Notes: a model not told the origin generated them from the letters alone. 64,000 nucleotides of DNA from Paramicrobacterium sp051513965 (GCF_051513965.1 NZ_CP195847.1:2728001-2792000); one strand, 5' to 3'; shown: positions 51,135 through 60,525, numbered from the stretch's first letter. Program-made: numbers and translations.

Positions 51135-52328
51135 GTGTCCGAGAACGCGTCGCAGCCAGAGCCCCACGAGAGCGAAACTACCGAGGAGCGCCAGACGCAC
51201 GGAGAGCACCACAAGCACACCACTCACCGACCGGATGCGTCAGCGCAGAACACCGTCGCTGATTCGGAGGCGTACGACGGCGTGATCGAGCCCTCCGGCA
51301 CGCTCGCCGTGAAGACCTTCAGTTGGACCCTCGCGCTCGTGGTCTTCGCCGTGGCACGTCTCCTCGCGATCTCGTGGCCACCCGACGGGACAGACGGATT
51401 CTTCGTCTCACTGCGCGCCGCCATCAGAACCGCGCAGCAGGTCGTCGGGCACATCTCGCTGACGGATCTTCCGGCCCTTGTGGGGGCGACCTTCGCAAGC
51501 GAGCCGGTTCTGTCGCTGCTGTTGGTCACCGCGGCATCCATCGCTCTCTGCCTGACGTCACTGCCGAGCATCCTGCTTGGAGATGACCGCCTCACATGGC
51601 GCGCGGTGGCCATGCTCGTGGTGCTTCTCGTGTCAGCGCTCGGAGCCATCGCCGTCGCACCGCTCGCGTGGCGGCCGCTGGTCATCGTTGTCCTGGGCGT
51701 ATATGCGTGGGCGCTGGTGTCGTGGTGGGGGCGCGGCGCGCAGGTGGCCCGGTGGGCGAAATACGCCGAGAGGATGCTCGAGAGCCGCGATTCTGCTGGG
51801 CATCCTGCCGACTGGACGACGAACGTGACTCTGTCGACGAGCAATGCCCCTCAGACGTTTCGACAGCTCGCGTCGGCGCTCGCGACCCGCGCCGTGTTCG
51901 TGCGCCGGGCGATCGAACGTCGACGCGGACGGGCCTTCCGCGACCCTACCGTGCTCGACGCCTACGCCGAAGCATTCGGAATCCGCCGAGCGCTTGCCAC
52001 GGAGGCGCGGGCACGCCGTCGCGGCCGCACAGCGAGCACACGGGTGATGAGCGCACGGACGGCCCTCGCCCACGGCGTTCTGGTCGTTCGCAAGTTCGTA
52101 CTCACCAACGGGGTCGTGCTCGGCGGGGTGCTGCTGGTGGCGATGCTCTCGTTCAGCCCGCGCCCGTGGATCGCCCCGACCTGCCAGACCACCGACGACG
52201 GCCGCGAGACCGTATACGTGCTGTCGACGTCGCCACCCACGGTTCTTCTGGAGACGACGCGCACCGTCGAAGTGCGCACCGACTGGGACGGCGTCGAACT
52301 GGCCGCAGGGGTCTGCCGCGGGTCGTGA
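51135..52328 (+). CDS. Membrane protein of unknown function
   Basis: A 397-residue protein I do not recognise. A polar, His/Glu-rich N-terminus (about 1-55, with QTHGEHHKHTTHR) precedes roughly four hydrophobic helices (about 60-85, 120-145, 155-180 and 180-195). A charged Arg-rich cytoplasmic segment (about 200-320), one further helix near 320-345 and a short extracytoplasmic tail with two Cys complete it. The GTG at 51135 is chosen because TACAAT (51123-51128) lies six bases upstream, giving a leaderless transcript. Repeat copies flank the gene on both sides. No function is proposed. Confidence 0.7.
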   Translation: MSENASQPEPHESETTEERQTHGEHHKHTTHRPDASAQNTVADSEAYDGVIEPSGTLAVKTFSWTLALVVFAVARLLAISWPPDGTDGFFVSLRAAIRTAQQVVGHISLTDLPALVGATFASEPVLSLLLVTAASIALCLTSLPSILLGDDRLTWRAVAMLVVLLVSALGAIAVAPLAWRPLVIVVLGVYAWALVSWWGRGAQVARWAKYAERMLESRDSAGHPADWTTNVTLSTSNAPQTFRQLASALATRAVFVRRAIERRRGRAFRDPTVLDAYAEAFGIRRALATEARARRRGRTASTRVMSARTALAHGVLVVRKFVLTNGVVLGGVLLVAMLSFSPRPWIAPTCQTTDDGRETVYVLSTSPPTVLLETTRTVEVRTDWDGVELAAGVCRGS

Positions 52329-52378
52329 CGCGCGACTGCGGCCTGCCGGCCGGCCCTACCGCGGGCAGTCCGCGTATG

Positions 52379-52438
52379 AGTGCTACCTGCGGTCATAAGT
52401 GCCTGCCGCGGCAAACAACAATGACCGCAGGTAGCACT
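52379..52438. repeat. 64-bp-type palindromic repeat, copy 3
   Basis: The 44-bp core (52387-52430) begins CTGCGGTCATAAGTGCCTGC and ends AATGACCGCAG. Here the outer arms AGTGCTAC/GTAGCACT extend the palindrome, so its two 18-bp arms are fully complementary. Confidence 0.75.
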
Positions 52439-52451
52439 GTGGCGCGAGGGA

Positions 52452-52539
52452 GGACGCGCGCGGGCGGAACGTCCCCCGGTGGGACAGCTCCGGAGGGACG
52501 CGCGCGGGCGGAACGTCCCCCGGTGGGACAGCTCCGGAG
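52452..52539. repeat. Perfect 44-bp tandem duplication with terminator-like hairpins
   Basis: The unit starting GGACGCGCGCGGGCGGAACG occurs twice in a row (52452-52495 and 52496-52539). Each holds GTCCC/GGGAC arms. It lies just past the stop of the GH1-GH3 gene and may be a duplicated terminator for that operon. Confidence 0.75.
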
Positions 52540-52558
52540 GGACGTGCTCGGTCGAGCG

Positions 52559-55500
52559 CTACTCCGCGCGGAGGCCCGCCCGCACCGCCGCGACCATGCC
52601 GTCCAGGGTCGCCTGGTCGAAGCCCACGCCCCACGCGGTGAGCTTGCCCAGCGGCATCTGCCGGAACATCGCCACGTGCTCGGGCGCCGCCTCTCCGCCG
52701 GTGCGGCTGGAGACACCGTCGACGAGCGGCGCGATGACGGCGCTGCCGACCGGGTGGTCGAGCCACTCGCCGATCGTCGACTCCCCGGTCAGCTCCGGAA
52801 CATGGCCGTCTCCCGCACTGCGCACGACGGTGGAGAGCCGGATGTCGCGGCTCGATGCCCCGAGCTCGACGGTGTACTCACCGGCATCCACCTGCCACCG
52901 ATGCTCGCGCACGTTCCACAGCGAGAAGTCGCGCGGCTCGAGGGCGAACTCGATCATGCGCGATTCGCCGGGCTCCAGGTCGACCCGAGTGTAGCCGCGC
53001 AGTTCGCGAAGGGGCCGCGAGCCGGCGTCGCTGCGCACGTAGAGCTGGGCGACCTCGGCGGCGCGACGCGCACCGGTGTTGGTGATCGTCGCGGTCACCC
53101 GGTACGTGTTCGGGGCGGACTCACTCAGCGCTAGGTGGTCGTACGCGAACGTACTGTAGGTGAGGCCGTGACCGAACGGGTAGGCGACAGGGATGCTCCG
53201 TGTGTCGAAGTGCCGATACCCGACGTAGATGCTCTCGCCGTACACCGCGACGCCGTCACGCCCGGGGAAGGTCAGGCGGCTCGGGGTGTCGTCGAGACTC
53301 AGCGGAATCGTCTCGGTGAGACGCCCCGAGGGAGAGACGTCACCGAGCAGCAGATCCGCGATCGCTCGGCCGCCGCCCTGGCCGAGCAGCCATCCGTTCA
53401 GCACCGCGGCCGCGCGTTCGCGCCACGGCCCGAGCTCGACGACCGCGCCGGCGCTCAGGACGACGACCACAGGGGTATCGCCCGCGACGAGCTTCTCGAG
53501 CAGGTCGCGCTGCACGGCGGGCAGCTGCAGCGAGGTGCGGTCGCTCCCCTCGGATTCTTCGCCGTCGGGCAGTCCGACGAACACCACGGCGACATCGGCG
53601 GAGGATGCCGCGGCGGCAGCCTCGGCGAGAAGCTGCGCGTCGTCGTTCCCGTCGAGCCGGAACCCATCTGCCGCCGTGACACGGTCGGCGCCGAGACGGG
53701 CGACGAGCTCGTCGAGCGGGCGGTGCAGCGTGGTGGGGTTCACGTGGGAGGATCCGCCGCCCTGGTAGCGGGGGTCGCGCGCGAAGGGCCCGATGACGGC
53801 GACGCGCGTGAGCGTCTCGGCGGCAAGAGGGAGCGTTCCGTCGTTGCTCAGCAGCACGATCGATTCGCGGGCCGCCTCGACCGCGAGTGCGTCGCCCGTC
53901 GCGGCGAGGTCGCCGGTGATGCCGTCGCGCAGCGGGTGTGTCTCTGCGGGTGCCGCGGCAGCGTCCGCGACCGGACTCGAGGGGGCGCCCGCGCTCGGGG
54001 TGGCGTCGGCCTGGGCAGGGGCCGAGGATGCCGCGGCCGCACCGACCCGGTCGCGGAGCAGCGTGTGGCGGCGAACGGTGCGGTCGAGCACGTCGCTCGT
54101 CACGGCGCCGCGTGCGACGGCATCCACGATCTCGTCATCGGTTCCGCTCGGCGGCATCTCGAGGTCGAGGCCGGCGTTCAGCGCGGCGACCCGATCGTTC
54201 ACGGCGCCCCAGTCGGAGACGACGATGCCGTCGAAGCCCCACTCGCCGCGCAGCAGATCGGTCAGCAGCCACCGGTTCTGGCTCGCGAACACTCCGTTCA
54301 CCCGGTTGTACGCGCTCATGAGAGCCCACGGGCGCGCCTCCCGGACCACGCGCTCGAACGCCGGGAGATAGATCTCGCGCAGCGCACGCTCGTCGACCTC
54401 GGCACTCACGCGGAAGCGGTCGGTCTCCTGGTTGTTCACCGCGAAGTGCTTCGGGGTCGCGGCGACGCCCTGGGACTGCACACCCTCCACGAGCGCGGCG
54501 GCGAAGCGGCCGGAGACCAGGGGATCCTCCGAGGCATACTCGAAGTTGCGTCCGCACAGCGGCGAGCGCTTGATGTTCAGACCCGGGCCGAGCAGCATGT
54601 GCACGCCGAGCGCTCGGGCCTCGCGGCCGAGGTGCGCGCCGACCTGGCGGATGAGTTCGTCGTTCCAGCTCGAGGCCAGCCCCGCGGCGGGCGGGAAGCA
54701 CGTCGCCGGAACGCTCGCGTTGATGCCGAACGCGTCGCCGTCCTGGGCTTGGCGGCGCAGGCCGTGCGGTCCGTCACTCATGGTGATCGAGGGGATGCCG
54801 GGAACCGCCGCCGTCGTCCAGGTGTCAGCGCCGGAGGTGAGAGCGGCCTTCTGCTCGGTCGTCAGCGTCCGGCGCGCGACCTCGCCGAGCCACGCGAGCG
54901 ACGGCTTCGGCGTGCGGTCGAACGAACCCGAGGCGCGGTCGACCGCGATGAGTCCGAACGTCGGCGCCCAGCTGCCCCACTCGTAGTTGTCGAGGAGCGA
55001 CCAGTGCAGGTACCCGTCGACGCGGATGCCGTCGCCCATCGCGCGGCTCAGGGCGTCGAGCGCCCCCTCGAGGTACGCGATGCGCTGCGTGTCGTCGCTC
55101 GTGGCGATGCCGTTCTCTGTGACGAGGATCGGCACTCCGCCGGTGACCTCGAATGTGTGGCGGGCGGCTTCGCCGACGGCATCCGGGTAGACCTCCCACC
55201 CCGTCAGGGTGCGCGCGCCCTCGGCCGGAATGACCCCGTCGGGCCCGAACACCGTGCGCGTGTACGCCTGCACGCCGATGAAGTCGTCGTCCGCGGCGAC
55301 CCGCAGAAACGCGTCTTCGACGGCCTCACGATACGCGTCCGCACGGTCCTGGCCCCCGGGCACCGCCTGAACGCACTGGTTGGCGACGCTCCAGCCGACC
55401 TTCACACCGGGGTGACGCGCGTGCAGATCGTCGCGCACGGCGCGGTGTGCCGCGGCGAGAACGTCGCGCACGGCGGCATCCGGCTCGGGCAATGCCCCGC

Positions 55501-56041
55501 CCAGCCCCGTGTCGAGGCTGACTTCGCCGCGAATGACCCGCATCATGATCGCGAGCATGTTCGGCTCGTTGATGGTGACGATCCGGCGCGCGCCGGCCTC
55601 GATCACCGGCGCGATCGCCTCGACGTAGCGGCGGAACCGCTCGACGGCATCGGGGCGCGACCATCCGCCCGAGAGGGTGAACCAGGCGGGACTCGTGAAG
55701 TGGTGCAGCGTCAGCACCGGTTCGATTCCGAGGCGAACGGCGTGCTCGACCATGGCGCGGTAGTGCGCGATCTCGGTCTGGTCGAACTGCCCGTCCGCCG
55801 GTTCGATGCGCGCCCACTCGACGCCGAAGCGGTACGCGGTCAGACCGGCATCCGCGAGCAGCTGCATGTCGTCGCGCCAGCGGTGGTAGCTGTCGCAGGC
55901 GTCGCCGCTCGGCTCGGCGATGGGGCTGTCGGGCGCCTGCTCGAGCGCCCACCAGTCGCTGTGCACGTTGCCGCCCTCGACCTGGTGCGGGGAGGTCGAG
56001 GCTCCGATGAGGAATCCGTCGGGAAATCGGACGTCAGCCAT
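52559..56041 (-). CDS. GH1-GH3 fusion beta-glycosidase
   Basis: An 1160-residue cytoplasmic protein with two complete glycosidases in one frame. Residues 1-390 are GH1, with acid/base E159 in TINEPN and nucleophile E309 in LVTENG. Residues ~392-1160 are GH3, with LTSGADTWTT, nucleophile D610 in VVSDWGAVND, an Ala/Pro-rich insert near 670-705, and a fibronectin-III-like end (FALEPRDFSLWNV). The GH1 end (SLAWLGEVARR) joins the GH3 start (TLTTEQKAAL) without a linker. The ATG at 56041 follows GAAAGG and overlaps the GH20 stop by 8 bp. Such a GH1-GH3 order is unusual. It probably degrades imported beta-linked oligosaccharides in two steps. Confidence 0.92.
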   Translation of the reverse strand: MADVRFPDGFLIGASTSPHQVEGGNVHSDWWALEQAPDSPIAEPSGDACDSYHRWRDDMQLLADAGLTAYRFGVEWARIEPADGQFDQTEIAHYRAMVEHAVRLGIEPVLTLHHFTSPAWFTLSGGWSRPDAVERFRRYVEAIAPVIEAGARRIVTINEPNMLAIMMRVIRGEVSLDTGLGGALPEPDAAVRDVLAAAHRAVRDDLHARHPGVKVGWSVANQCVQAVPGGQDRADAYREAVEDAFLRVAADDDFIGVQAYTRTVFGPDGVIPAEGARTLTGWEVYPDAVGEAARHTFEVTGGVPILVTENGIATSDDTQRIAYLEGALDALSRAMGDGIRVDGYLHWSLLDNYEWGSWAPTFGLIAVDRASGSFDRTPKPSLAWLGEVARRTLTTEQKAALTSGADTWTTAAVPGIPSITMSDGPHGLRRQAQDGDAFGINASVPATCFPPAAGLASSWNDELIRQVGAHLGREARALGVHMLLGPGLNIKRSPLCGRNFEYASEDPLVSGRFAAALVEGVQSQGVAATPKHFAVNNQETDRFRVSAEVDERALREIYLPAFERVVREARPWALMSAYNRVNGVFASQNRWLLTDLLRGEWGFDGIVVSDWGAVNDRVAALNAGLDLEMPPSGTDDEIVDAVARGAVTSDVLDRTVRRHTLLRDRVGAAAASSAPAQADATPSAGAPSSPVADAAAAPAETHPLRDGITGDLAATGDALAVEAARESIVLLSNDGTLPLAAETLTRVAVIGPFARDPRYQGGGSSHVNPTTLHRPLDELVARLGADRVTAADGFRLDGNDDAQLLAEAAAAASSADVAVVFVGLPDGEESEGSDRTSLQLPAVQRDLLEKLVAGDTPVVVVLSAGAVVELGPWRERAAAVLNGWLLGQGGGRAIADLLLGDVSPSGRLTETIPLSLDDTPSRLTFPGRDGVAVYGESIYVGYRHFDTRSIPVAYPFGHGLTYSTFAYDHLALSESAPNTYRVTATITNTGARRAAEVAQLYVRSDAGSRPLRELRGYTRVDLEPGESRMIEFALEPRDFSLWNVREHRWQVDAGEYTVELGASSRDIRLSTVVRSAGDGHVPELTGESTIGEWLDHPVGSAVIAPLVDGVSSRTGGEAAPEHVAMFRQMPLGKLTAWGVGFDQATLDGMVAAVRAGLRAE

Positions 56042-57536
56042 GGGTGTGCCTTTCACGGTCGGTGGGCGTTGTGGTGGGTGCGGTTGAGGGGCGAGAGGAT
56101 GCCGCGTGCGCGCTGCCCGCCTCGACGAGGTCGGTGCTGCGGTACCACGCGTCGAACCCAAGGCTGCTCCAGCGCGGCGCCGCACGCTCGACGATGCCGC
56201 GCGTGTGCTCGGGGGACGGATGCCGGTGCCACGCCGCCTCCGCGACGAGGGCGAGCCGCGGCAGGAGGAGCAGCGCGAGGTCGTCGATGCTCGTGATGGT
56301 CTCGCCCCAGATCGCAGCCTCAACGCCGGCGAGGGTCGTGCCGACGGGGAGCGCCGCGAGGGGGTTCCACGTGAGCAGGTCGCGGGTCGGCGTCGGCGCG
56401 TATGCCGCGAAGCCGACCCGTTCGAGAGCCTCGGTCTGCGCGGCGACGTGGCTACGTTCGGCGTACCGCCTGTCGAGGTACAGCGGATTCTGCACAGACA
56501 CGATCACGTCGGCATGGCATTCGGCGAGCAGCCGCGGATCGTCGGCGACCTCCGCATACGAGGCCGCGACCGCGCGAGCGAGGTCTTCCATCCCCTCGGG
56601 CGCCTGGGCGAGAATCGTGGCTTCGCTCGGAATGTCGGCGGGCGTCATCCACCACTGATACAGGTCGATGGATGCCGCGGAGCGCACGGCCTCCTGCCAG
56701 GAGATCGCGCGACGCCCGGTGGCGTGCACGCCCTCCACGGCGGCCCGCATGAAGCGGTCGTACGCGTCGCGCGGCATCCCGAACACCTCGTCGCCGCCGA
56801 TGTGCAGATACGGTGCCGGAAAGATCTCCGCGAGCTCGGCGATCGCGGTCGCCGCAACGTCGAGCGCGTCGGGGTTGTCAGGGTCGAAATACGAGAACGA
56901 CGGGTGCGGGAAGGCCCGCGCGGTCAGCTCGGGGCGCGCCTGAGCGAGCGACGCGATGTGGCCGGGCAGGTCGATCTCAGGGACGATCGCGATGAAACGG
57001 CGCTCGGCGTAGGCGACGAGGTCGGTGAGCTCGTCGACCGTGAAAGGCGGTGCGCCCGCCGTCACACCGGCGACGGGTGCGCGCCACCCCTCGTTGTCGG
57101 TGAGGTGCAGGTGCAGCACGTTCATGCCGTGCAGTGCGAGCAGGTCGACGATGCGCCGCAGGGTCGAGATGTCGAGAGGATGCCGCACGGTATCGACGCT
57201 CAGCCCGCGCCACGAGATCGCCGGGCCGTCGTGCCGAGTGTCGCTCTCGGGAGCACCGGGTGCCAGCAGCAGCTCGCGCACGAGGCCGCGAAAGACACCC
57301 TGCGCGGTGCGGGCACGGACCGTCACGGCATCCCCGTCGCGCACACTCATGTATCGTTCGTCGACGGGTTCCGCGAACGGCGAGCGCCCGACCGCTGCGT
57401 CCGCGCGCAGGTTGCACGCGGGGTCGACGTCGGCACGCGCCGTCAGCGTCGCCGTCGAGACGCCGAGCGCCGCGCAGAGTTCGTTCGCGCTCGCGACGGC
57501 TGCCTCCGCCGCCGGGCTCATCGCTGTGATGCTCAT
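56034..57536 (-). CDS. GH20 beta-N-acetylhexosaminidase
   Basis: A 500-residue enzyme without a signal peptide. An N-terminal GH20b-like domain (about 1-100) precedes the TIM barrel starting ISWRGLSVDTVRHP. It contains HLHLTDNEGWR, IVPEIDLPGH and the catalytic D249-E250 pair in LHIGGDEVFG. Substrate-assisted hydrolysis of terminal GlcNAc or GalNAc is expected. Start and stop overlap the neighbours by 4 and 8 bp, so it is firmly within the operon. It suggests that the oligosaccharides handled here contain N-acetylhexosamine. Confidence 0.93.
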   Translation of the reverse strand: MSITAMSPAAEAAVASANELCAALGVSTATLTARADVDPACNLRADAAVGRSPFAEPVDERYMSVRDGDAVTVRARTAQGVFRGLVRELLLAPGAPESDTRHDGPAISWRGLSVDTVRHPLDISTLRRIVDLLALHGMNVLHLHLTDNEGWRAPVAGVTAGAPPFTVDELTDLVAYAERRFIAIVPEIDLPGHIASLAQARPELTARAFPHPSFSYFDPDNPDALDVAATAIAELAEIFPAPYLHIGGDEVFGMPRDAYDRFMRAAVEGVHATGRRAISWQEAVRSAASIDLYQWWMTPADIPSEATILAQAPEGMEDLARAVAASYAEVADDPRLLAECHADVIVSVQNPLYLDRRYAERSHVAAQTEALERVGFAAYAPTPTRDLLTWNPLAALPVGTTLAGVEAAIWGETITSIDDLALLLLPRLALVAEAAWHRHPSPEHTRGIVERAAPRWSSLGFDAWYRSTDLVEAGSAHAASSRPSTAPTTTPTDRERHTHG

Positions 57537-58402
57537 TCTGCACTTCTCCAGAAGTCGGTGACCGCGTCGGCGAAGGCCTCGGGGTTCTCGTTCTGCGCGC
57601 TGTGCGCGGCGTCCGGAATCACGGTGCGGCGGGCGCCGATGGCACGGGCCTCCGCCTCGTAGAGTTCGAGGGGCCAGGCCTCGTCGTTCTCGCCGTAGAT
57701 CACGTGGGCGGGCACGCCGTTCGCGGCCAGCTCCGCGGTGCGGTCGGCGACAGAGGAGAGGATGCGCGCGACACCGACGAGGTTGTCGAGCGACGTCGCC
57801 AGAGCGCGCTGCCGCAGCATCTCGTCGGTGGGGTCGGCGAACGGTTCGGTCGGAACGTCAGGACGCATCCTCCGGAGAGCCGGGTTCGCGGCGAGCTGCT
57901 CGAGCTGCGCGAACTGGGCGCGGCGCTCGGGCGTCGCCGCGATCGGGCCGCCGCCCGACGAGAACAGCGTGAGCGAGGCGACGAGCGTCGGTTCGCGGAG
58001 CAGGGCCTCGCGTGCCACGACTCCCCCGAAGCTGTGCCCGAGCAGGTGCACGGGGCCGCCGCACGTCGCCGCGAGCGATTGGGCGACCGCGACGGCATCC
58101 TGCGCGAAATCATCGAGACGATACGCGTCCGCTCCCGCGGGCGCCGCCGAGTCTGCCTGGCCGCGTTGGCTGTACGCGAGGGCGCTCCAGCCGCGGTCCG
58201 CGAGAAGGGGCAGGATGCCGAGGAAGTCCTCCTTCGACCCGGTGAAGCCCGGTATCAGCAGCGCCGTGCCCCACGGCTCCGGCGCCTCGGTCCAGAGCGC
58301 GGTCAGCTCGCCGGCGGGCGCCGAGACCGCGCAGGTCTCGACGCCCGCGGGAACCGGCTGGGGCCCGAAGGGAGCGTGCGGGGCGAAACGCGTGAGCATC
58401 AT
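57533..58402 (-). CDS. Alpha/beta-fold hydrolase
   Basis: A 289-residue serine hydrolase with oxyanion segment LLIPGFTGSKEDF, nucleophile elbow LLGHSFGGVV near residue 135, and a terminal catalytic His in DAAHSAQNENP. The cap region is Leu/Arg rich. It is likely an esterase removing acyl groups from sugars, judged only by its place between GH20 and the permease in one operon. It shares one base with the permease gene upstream and overlaps GH20 by 4 bp. Confidence 0.87.
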   Translation of the reverse strand: MMLTRFAPHAPFGPQPVPAGVETCAVSAPAGELTALWTEAPEPWGTALLIPGFTGSKEDFLGILPLLADRGWSALAYSQRGQADSAAPAGADAYRLDDFAQDAVAVAQSLAATCGGPVHLLGHSFGGVVAREALLREPTLVASLTLFSSGGGPIAATPERRAQFAQLEQLAANPALRRMRPDVPTEPFADPTDEMLRQRALATSLDNLVGVARILSSVADRTAELAANGVPAHVIYGENDEAWPLELYEAEARAIGARRTVIPDAAHSAQNENPEAFADAVTDFWRSAE

Positions 58403-59751
58403 CAGCGCACGCGATTGATCGGAATGAAGAAGGCGATGCAGAGCAGCGCGAGCACGCCGGCGGTGATGAAGAGACCGACGTAGCCGATCGTGCCGATGAG
58501 CAGCGCACCGAGGCCGCCGCCGATCACGCCCGAGAGCGTGTTGGTCGTGTTCAGAAAGCCGAGGTCACGCGCCGCGGTCTCCTTGTTCGGCAGGATCTCC
58601 ACCATGATCGCCTGGTCGACCGAGCTGAACGCGCCGAACGCGAAGGCCGCGAGGCCCACGTTGACGAACAACACCCACGTGTCGGTGCTGAGCAGAAGCA
58701 CCACGGTCGAGAGCGCGAAGATCACAGCGCTCACCATCGCGGGCGCCTTGCGGCGGCGCAGCTTGTCGGAGAGCGGACCGGCGATCACCGTCGAGATGAG
58801 CGATCCGATCGCGAGCACGATGCCGAGCAGCGCGGCGGTCGACGCGGCCGTCTTGAGCGGAAGGTCGAAGTGATAGATGAGCTGCTGGGTTTGCGTCTGC
58901 ACGAGCAGCATGAGGCCGACCATGAACACGAGGCGGCCGAGGTAGACGTACCAGAACTGCTTGTCCTTCGGCGGGCGGAAGCCGGCGAGCATCTCGCGCA
59001 GGTCGAAGCGCTCGGTGCCCTCCTGACGGCTGAGCTTGGCGCCGGGCAGCGCGAGCACGACGACCGCCATCATGATGACCATCGTCCACGGGACGAGCAG
59101 GAACGCCGTCGCGAGGTTCGCCTCGCCGAACGTGCTGACCAGGATGCTCGTGACGATGCCGCCGAGCGCGTTGCCGAGCAGCGTGCCCATGCTCGCCCAG
59201 GCCGACGCGCGGCCCATGAGGCGTGAGCTGACGCGGTCGGGCAGCAGCGCGTAGTAACTCGACAGCATGATGTTGAGGCCGATCTGGAAGCCGCAGAACA
59301 GAATGACCGCGGGCCAGATGAGCGAGAACGATGCGAGGGAGAGCGAGAGGATGCACGCGGCGCCGAGAATCGCGCCGAACATGATCCACGGGTTGCGGCG
59401 GCCGAGGCGCGTGCGCGTGTGGTCCGAGACGTTGCCGCCCACGATCGCGCCGATCGCTCCGGCGAGCGCGCCGAACACGTTCGCGATGCCGATGGCAGCG
59501 TTGGCGTCGACTTCCCCGAGGTGCACCGTGAAGTTGTAGGCCATGAGACTCGCCGCGGCGCCGGTGGGAATCGTCGCGCCGAGGATCATCAGCATGTTCA
59601 CGGGTCCGAACCAGCGCAGCTTGTGCACGAAGCGGCGTTCGCCGAACTCGTTGGTGGGGGAATCGTCCTCGGTAAAACTTCCGGCCGCCGAGGCGTCGTC
59701 CAGGACGGCCGCTGCGGCTTCGGCATCCGTGTTTCTGTCTTCGATGCTCAT
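58402..59751 (-). CDS. MFS sugar transporter (GPH-like)
   Basis: A 449-residue, 12-helix transporter with a long polar N-terminus (about 45 residues). Features are GNVSDHTRTRLGRRNPWIMF after helix 2, typical of glycoside-pentoside-hexuronide-type and related MFS proteins, and GPLSDKLRRRKAPAM in the second half. It is the first gene of the leftward operon and should import the oligosaccharides that the downstream cytoplasmic glycosidases cut. It is related in its first-half loop to the second MFS at 61893 (CDRTRTRFGRRRTW). Confidence 0.9.
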   Translation of the reverse strand: MSIEDRNTDAEAAAAVLDDASAAGSFTEDDSPTNEFGERRFVHKLRWFGPVNMLMILGATIPTGAAASLMAYNFTVHLGEVDANAAIGIANVFGALAGAIGAIVGGNVSDHTRTRLGRRNPWIMFGAILGAACILSLSLASFSLIWPAVILFCGFQIGLNIMLSSYYALLPDRVSSRLMGRASAWASMGTLLGNALGGIVTSILVSTFGEANLATAFLLVPWTMVIMMAVVVLALPGAKLSRQEGTERFDLREMLAGFRPPKDKQFWYVYLGRLVFMVGLMLLVQTQTQQLIYHFDLPLKTAASTAALLGIVLAIGSLISTVIAGPLSDKLRRRKAPAMVSAVIFALSTVVLLLSTDTWVLFVNVGLAAFAFGAFSSVDQAIMVEILPNKETAARDLGFLNTTNTLSGVIGGGLGALLIGTIGYVGLFITAGVLALLCIAFFIPINRVR

Positions 59752-59787
59752 CGTTGAACTCCTTGAGCTGGGGCTGATTCCAGAAAA

Positions 59788-59801
59788 TTACCATATGGTT
59801 A
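59788..59801. promoter_or_regulatory. TetR-type operator within the permease promoter
   Basis: TTACCATATGGTTA contains the perfect palindrome ACCATATGGT (59790-59799). Read leftward, it lies between TTGGCT (-35) and TAATTT (-10), 17 bp apart. It is 80 bp from the divergent TetR gene. Confidence 0.65.
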
Positions 59802-59880
59802 CTTTTAAGCCAAGAGATAATTTAAGCGGATGCCGTCGGCAGACCTGCCGCGACCGCTCTCCGCACCGGAAAGGACACCT

Positions 59881-60525
59881 GTGACGAACTCGACGACCGC
59901 GCAGCTCACGCCCAAGGGGCAACGGACCCGGCAGCGGATCCTCGACGTCTCCATGAAGCTGTTCGCGCAGTCGGGCTCGAACGCGACGTCGCTGCGCGGA
60001 ATCGCGGCCGAGGCCGGTATGAGTCACGCGGGCGTGCTGCGCTACTTCGAAGACAAGGATGCGCTGCTGCTCGCCGTGCTCGAGCACCGTGATGAGATGG
60101 ACCTCTCACGCGCTCTCGACGAGACGGGCGCCGTGCGACCCGAGGTGCTCACGGGCGACGGACCTTACACGGCGCTGCGCACGCTGCTCGAGGTGATCGA
60201 GCGAAACGCGACGATGCCCGGCGTGGTCGAGCTGTTCCTCAAGGTCGCCACGGAGGCGACGCACGCAGACCATCCGGCGCACGATTACTTCGTGGCGCGC
60301 TATGCGCGGCTGCGCCGTCTGCTCGAGCCGGTCTTCGACGCGGTGCTGCCTACCGAGCGTCCCGCGGGCATCACGGCTGCGGAGGCCACCGAGCAGCTGA
60401 TCTCGATTCTCGACGGTTCGCAGCTGCAGTGGCTGCTCTCCGGCGGCCGCATCGACCTGGTCGCGGACGCCCGCCGCTACCTCGAGCTGCTGGGCATCGA
60501 CCTGGCAGCCGCCTCAACCCGCTGA
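59881..60525 (+). CDS. TetR-family transcriptional regulator
   Basis: A 214-residue regulator with the N-terminal TetR helix-turn-helix (RTRQRILDVSMKLFAQSGSN, then TSLRGIAAEAGMSHAGVLRY) and a helical ligand domain. The GTG at 59881 is chosen because GAAAGGA precedes it. It is divergent from the permease-glycosidase operon, whose promoter contains a matching palindrome, so it most likely represses that operon until an oligosaccharide or derivative binds. Confidence 0.92.
   Translation: MTNSTTAQLTPKGQRTRQRILDVSMKLFAQSGSNATSLRGIAAEAGMSHAGVLRYFEDKDALLLAVLEHRDEMDLSRALDETGAVRPEVLTGDGPYTALRTLLEVIERNATMPGVVELFLKVATEATHADHPAHDYFVARYARLRRLLEPVFDAVLPTERPAGITAAEATEQLISILDGSQLQWLLSGGRIDLVADARRYLELLGIDLAAASTR

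Noticed and set aside
50437..52438. CRISPR array
   Set aside because: The three 64-bp-type copies are 500-1500 bp apart, in both orientations, with genes between them and no cas genes.
52559..56041. GH1 and GH3 as two separate genes
   Set aside because: The frame is continuous, there is no stop at the junction, and the domain ends abut exactly (EVARR to TLTTEQ); no internal start with a clear ribosome site was seen there.
53135..56296. Plus-strand open frame of 1053 codons
   Set aside because: It lies opposite the GH1-GH3 fusion, with shadow-like composition and no motifs; the minus strand has complete catalytic sites.
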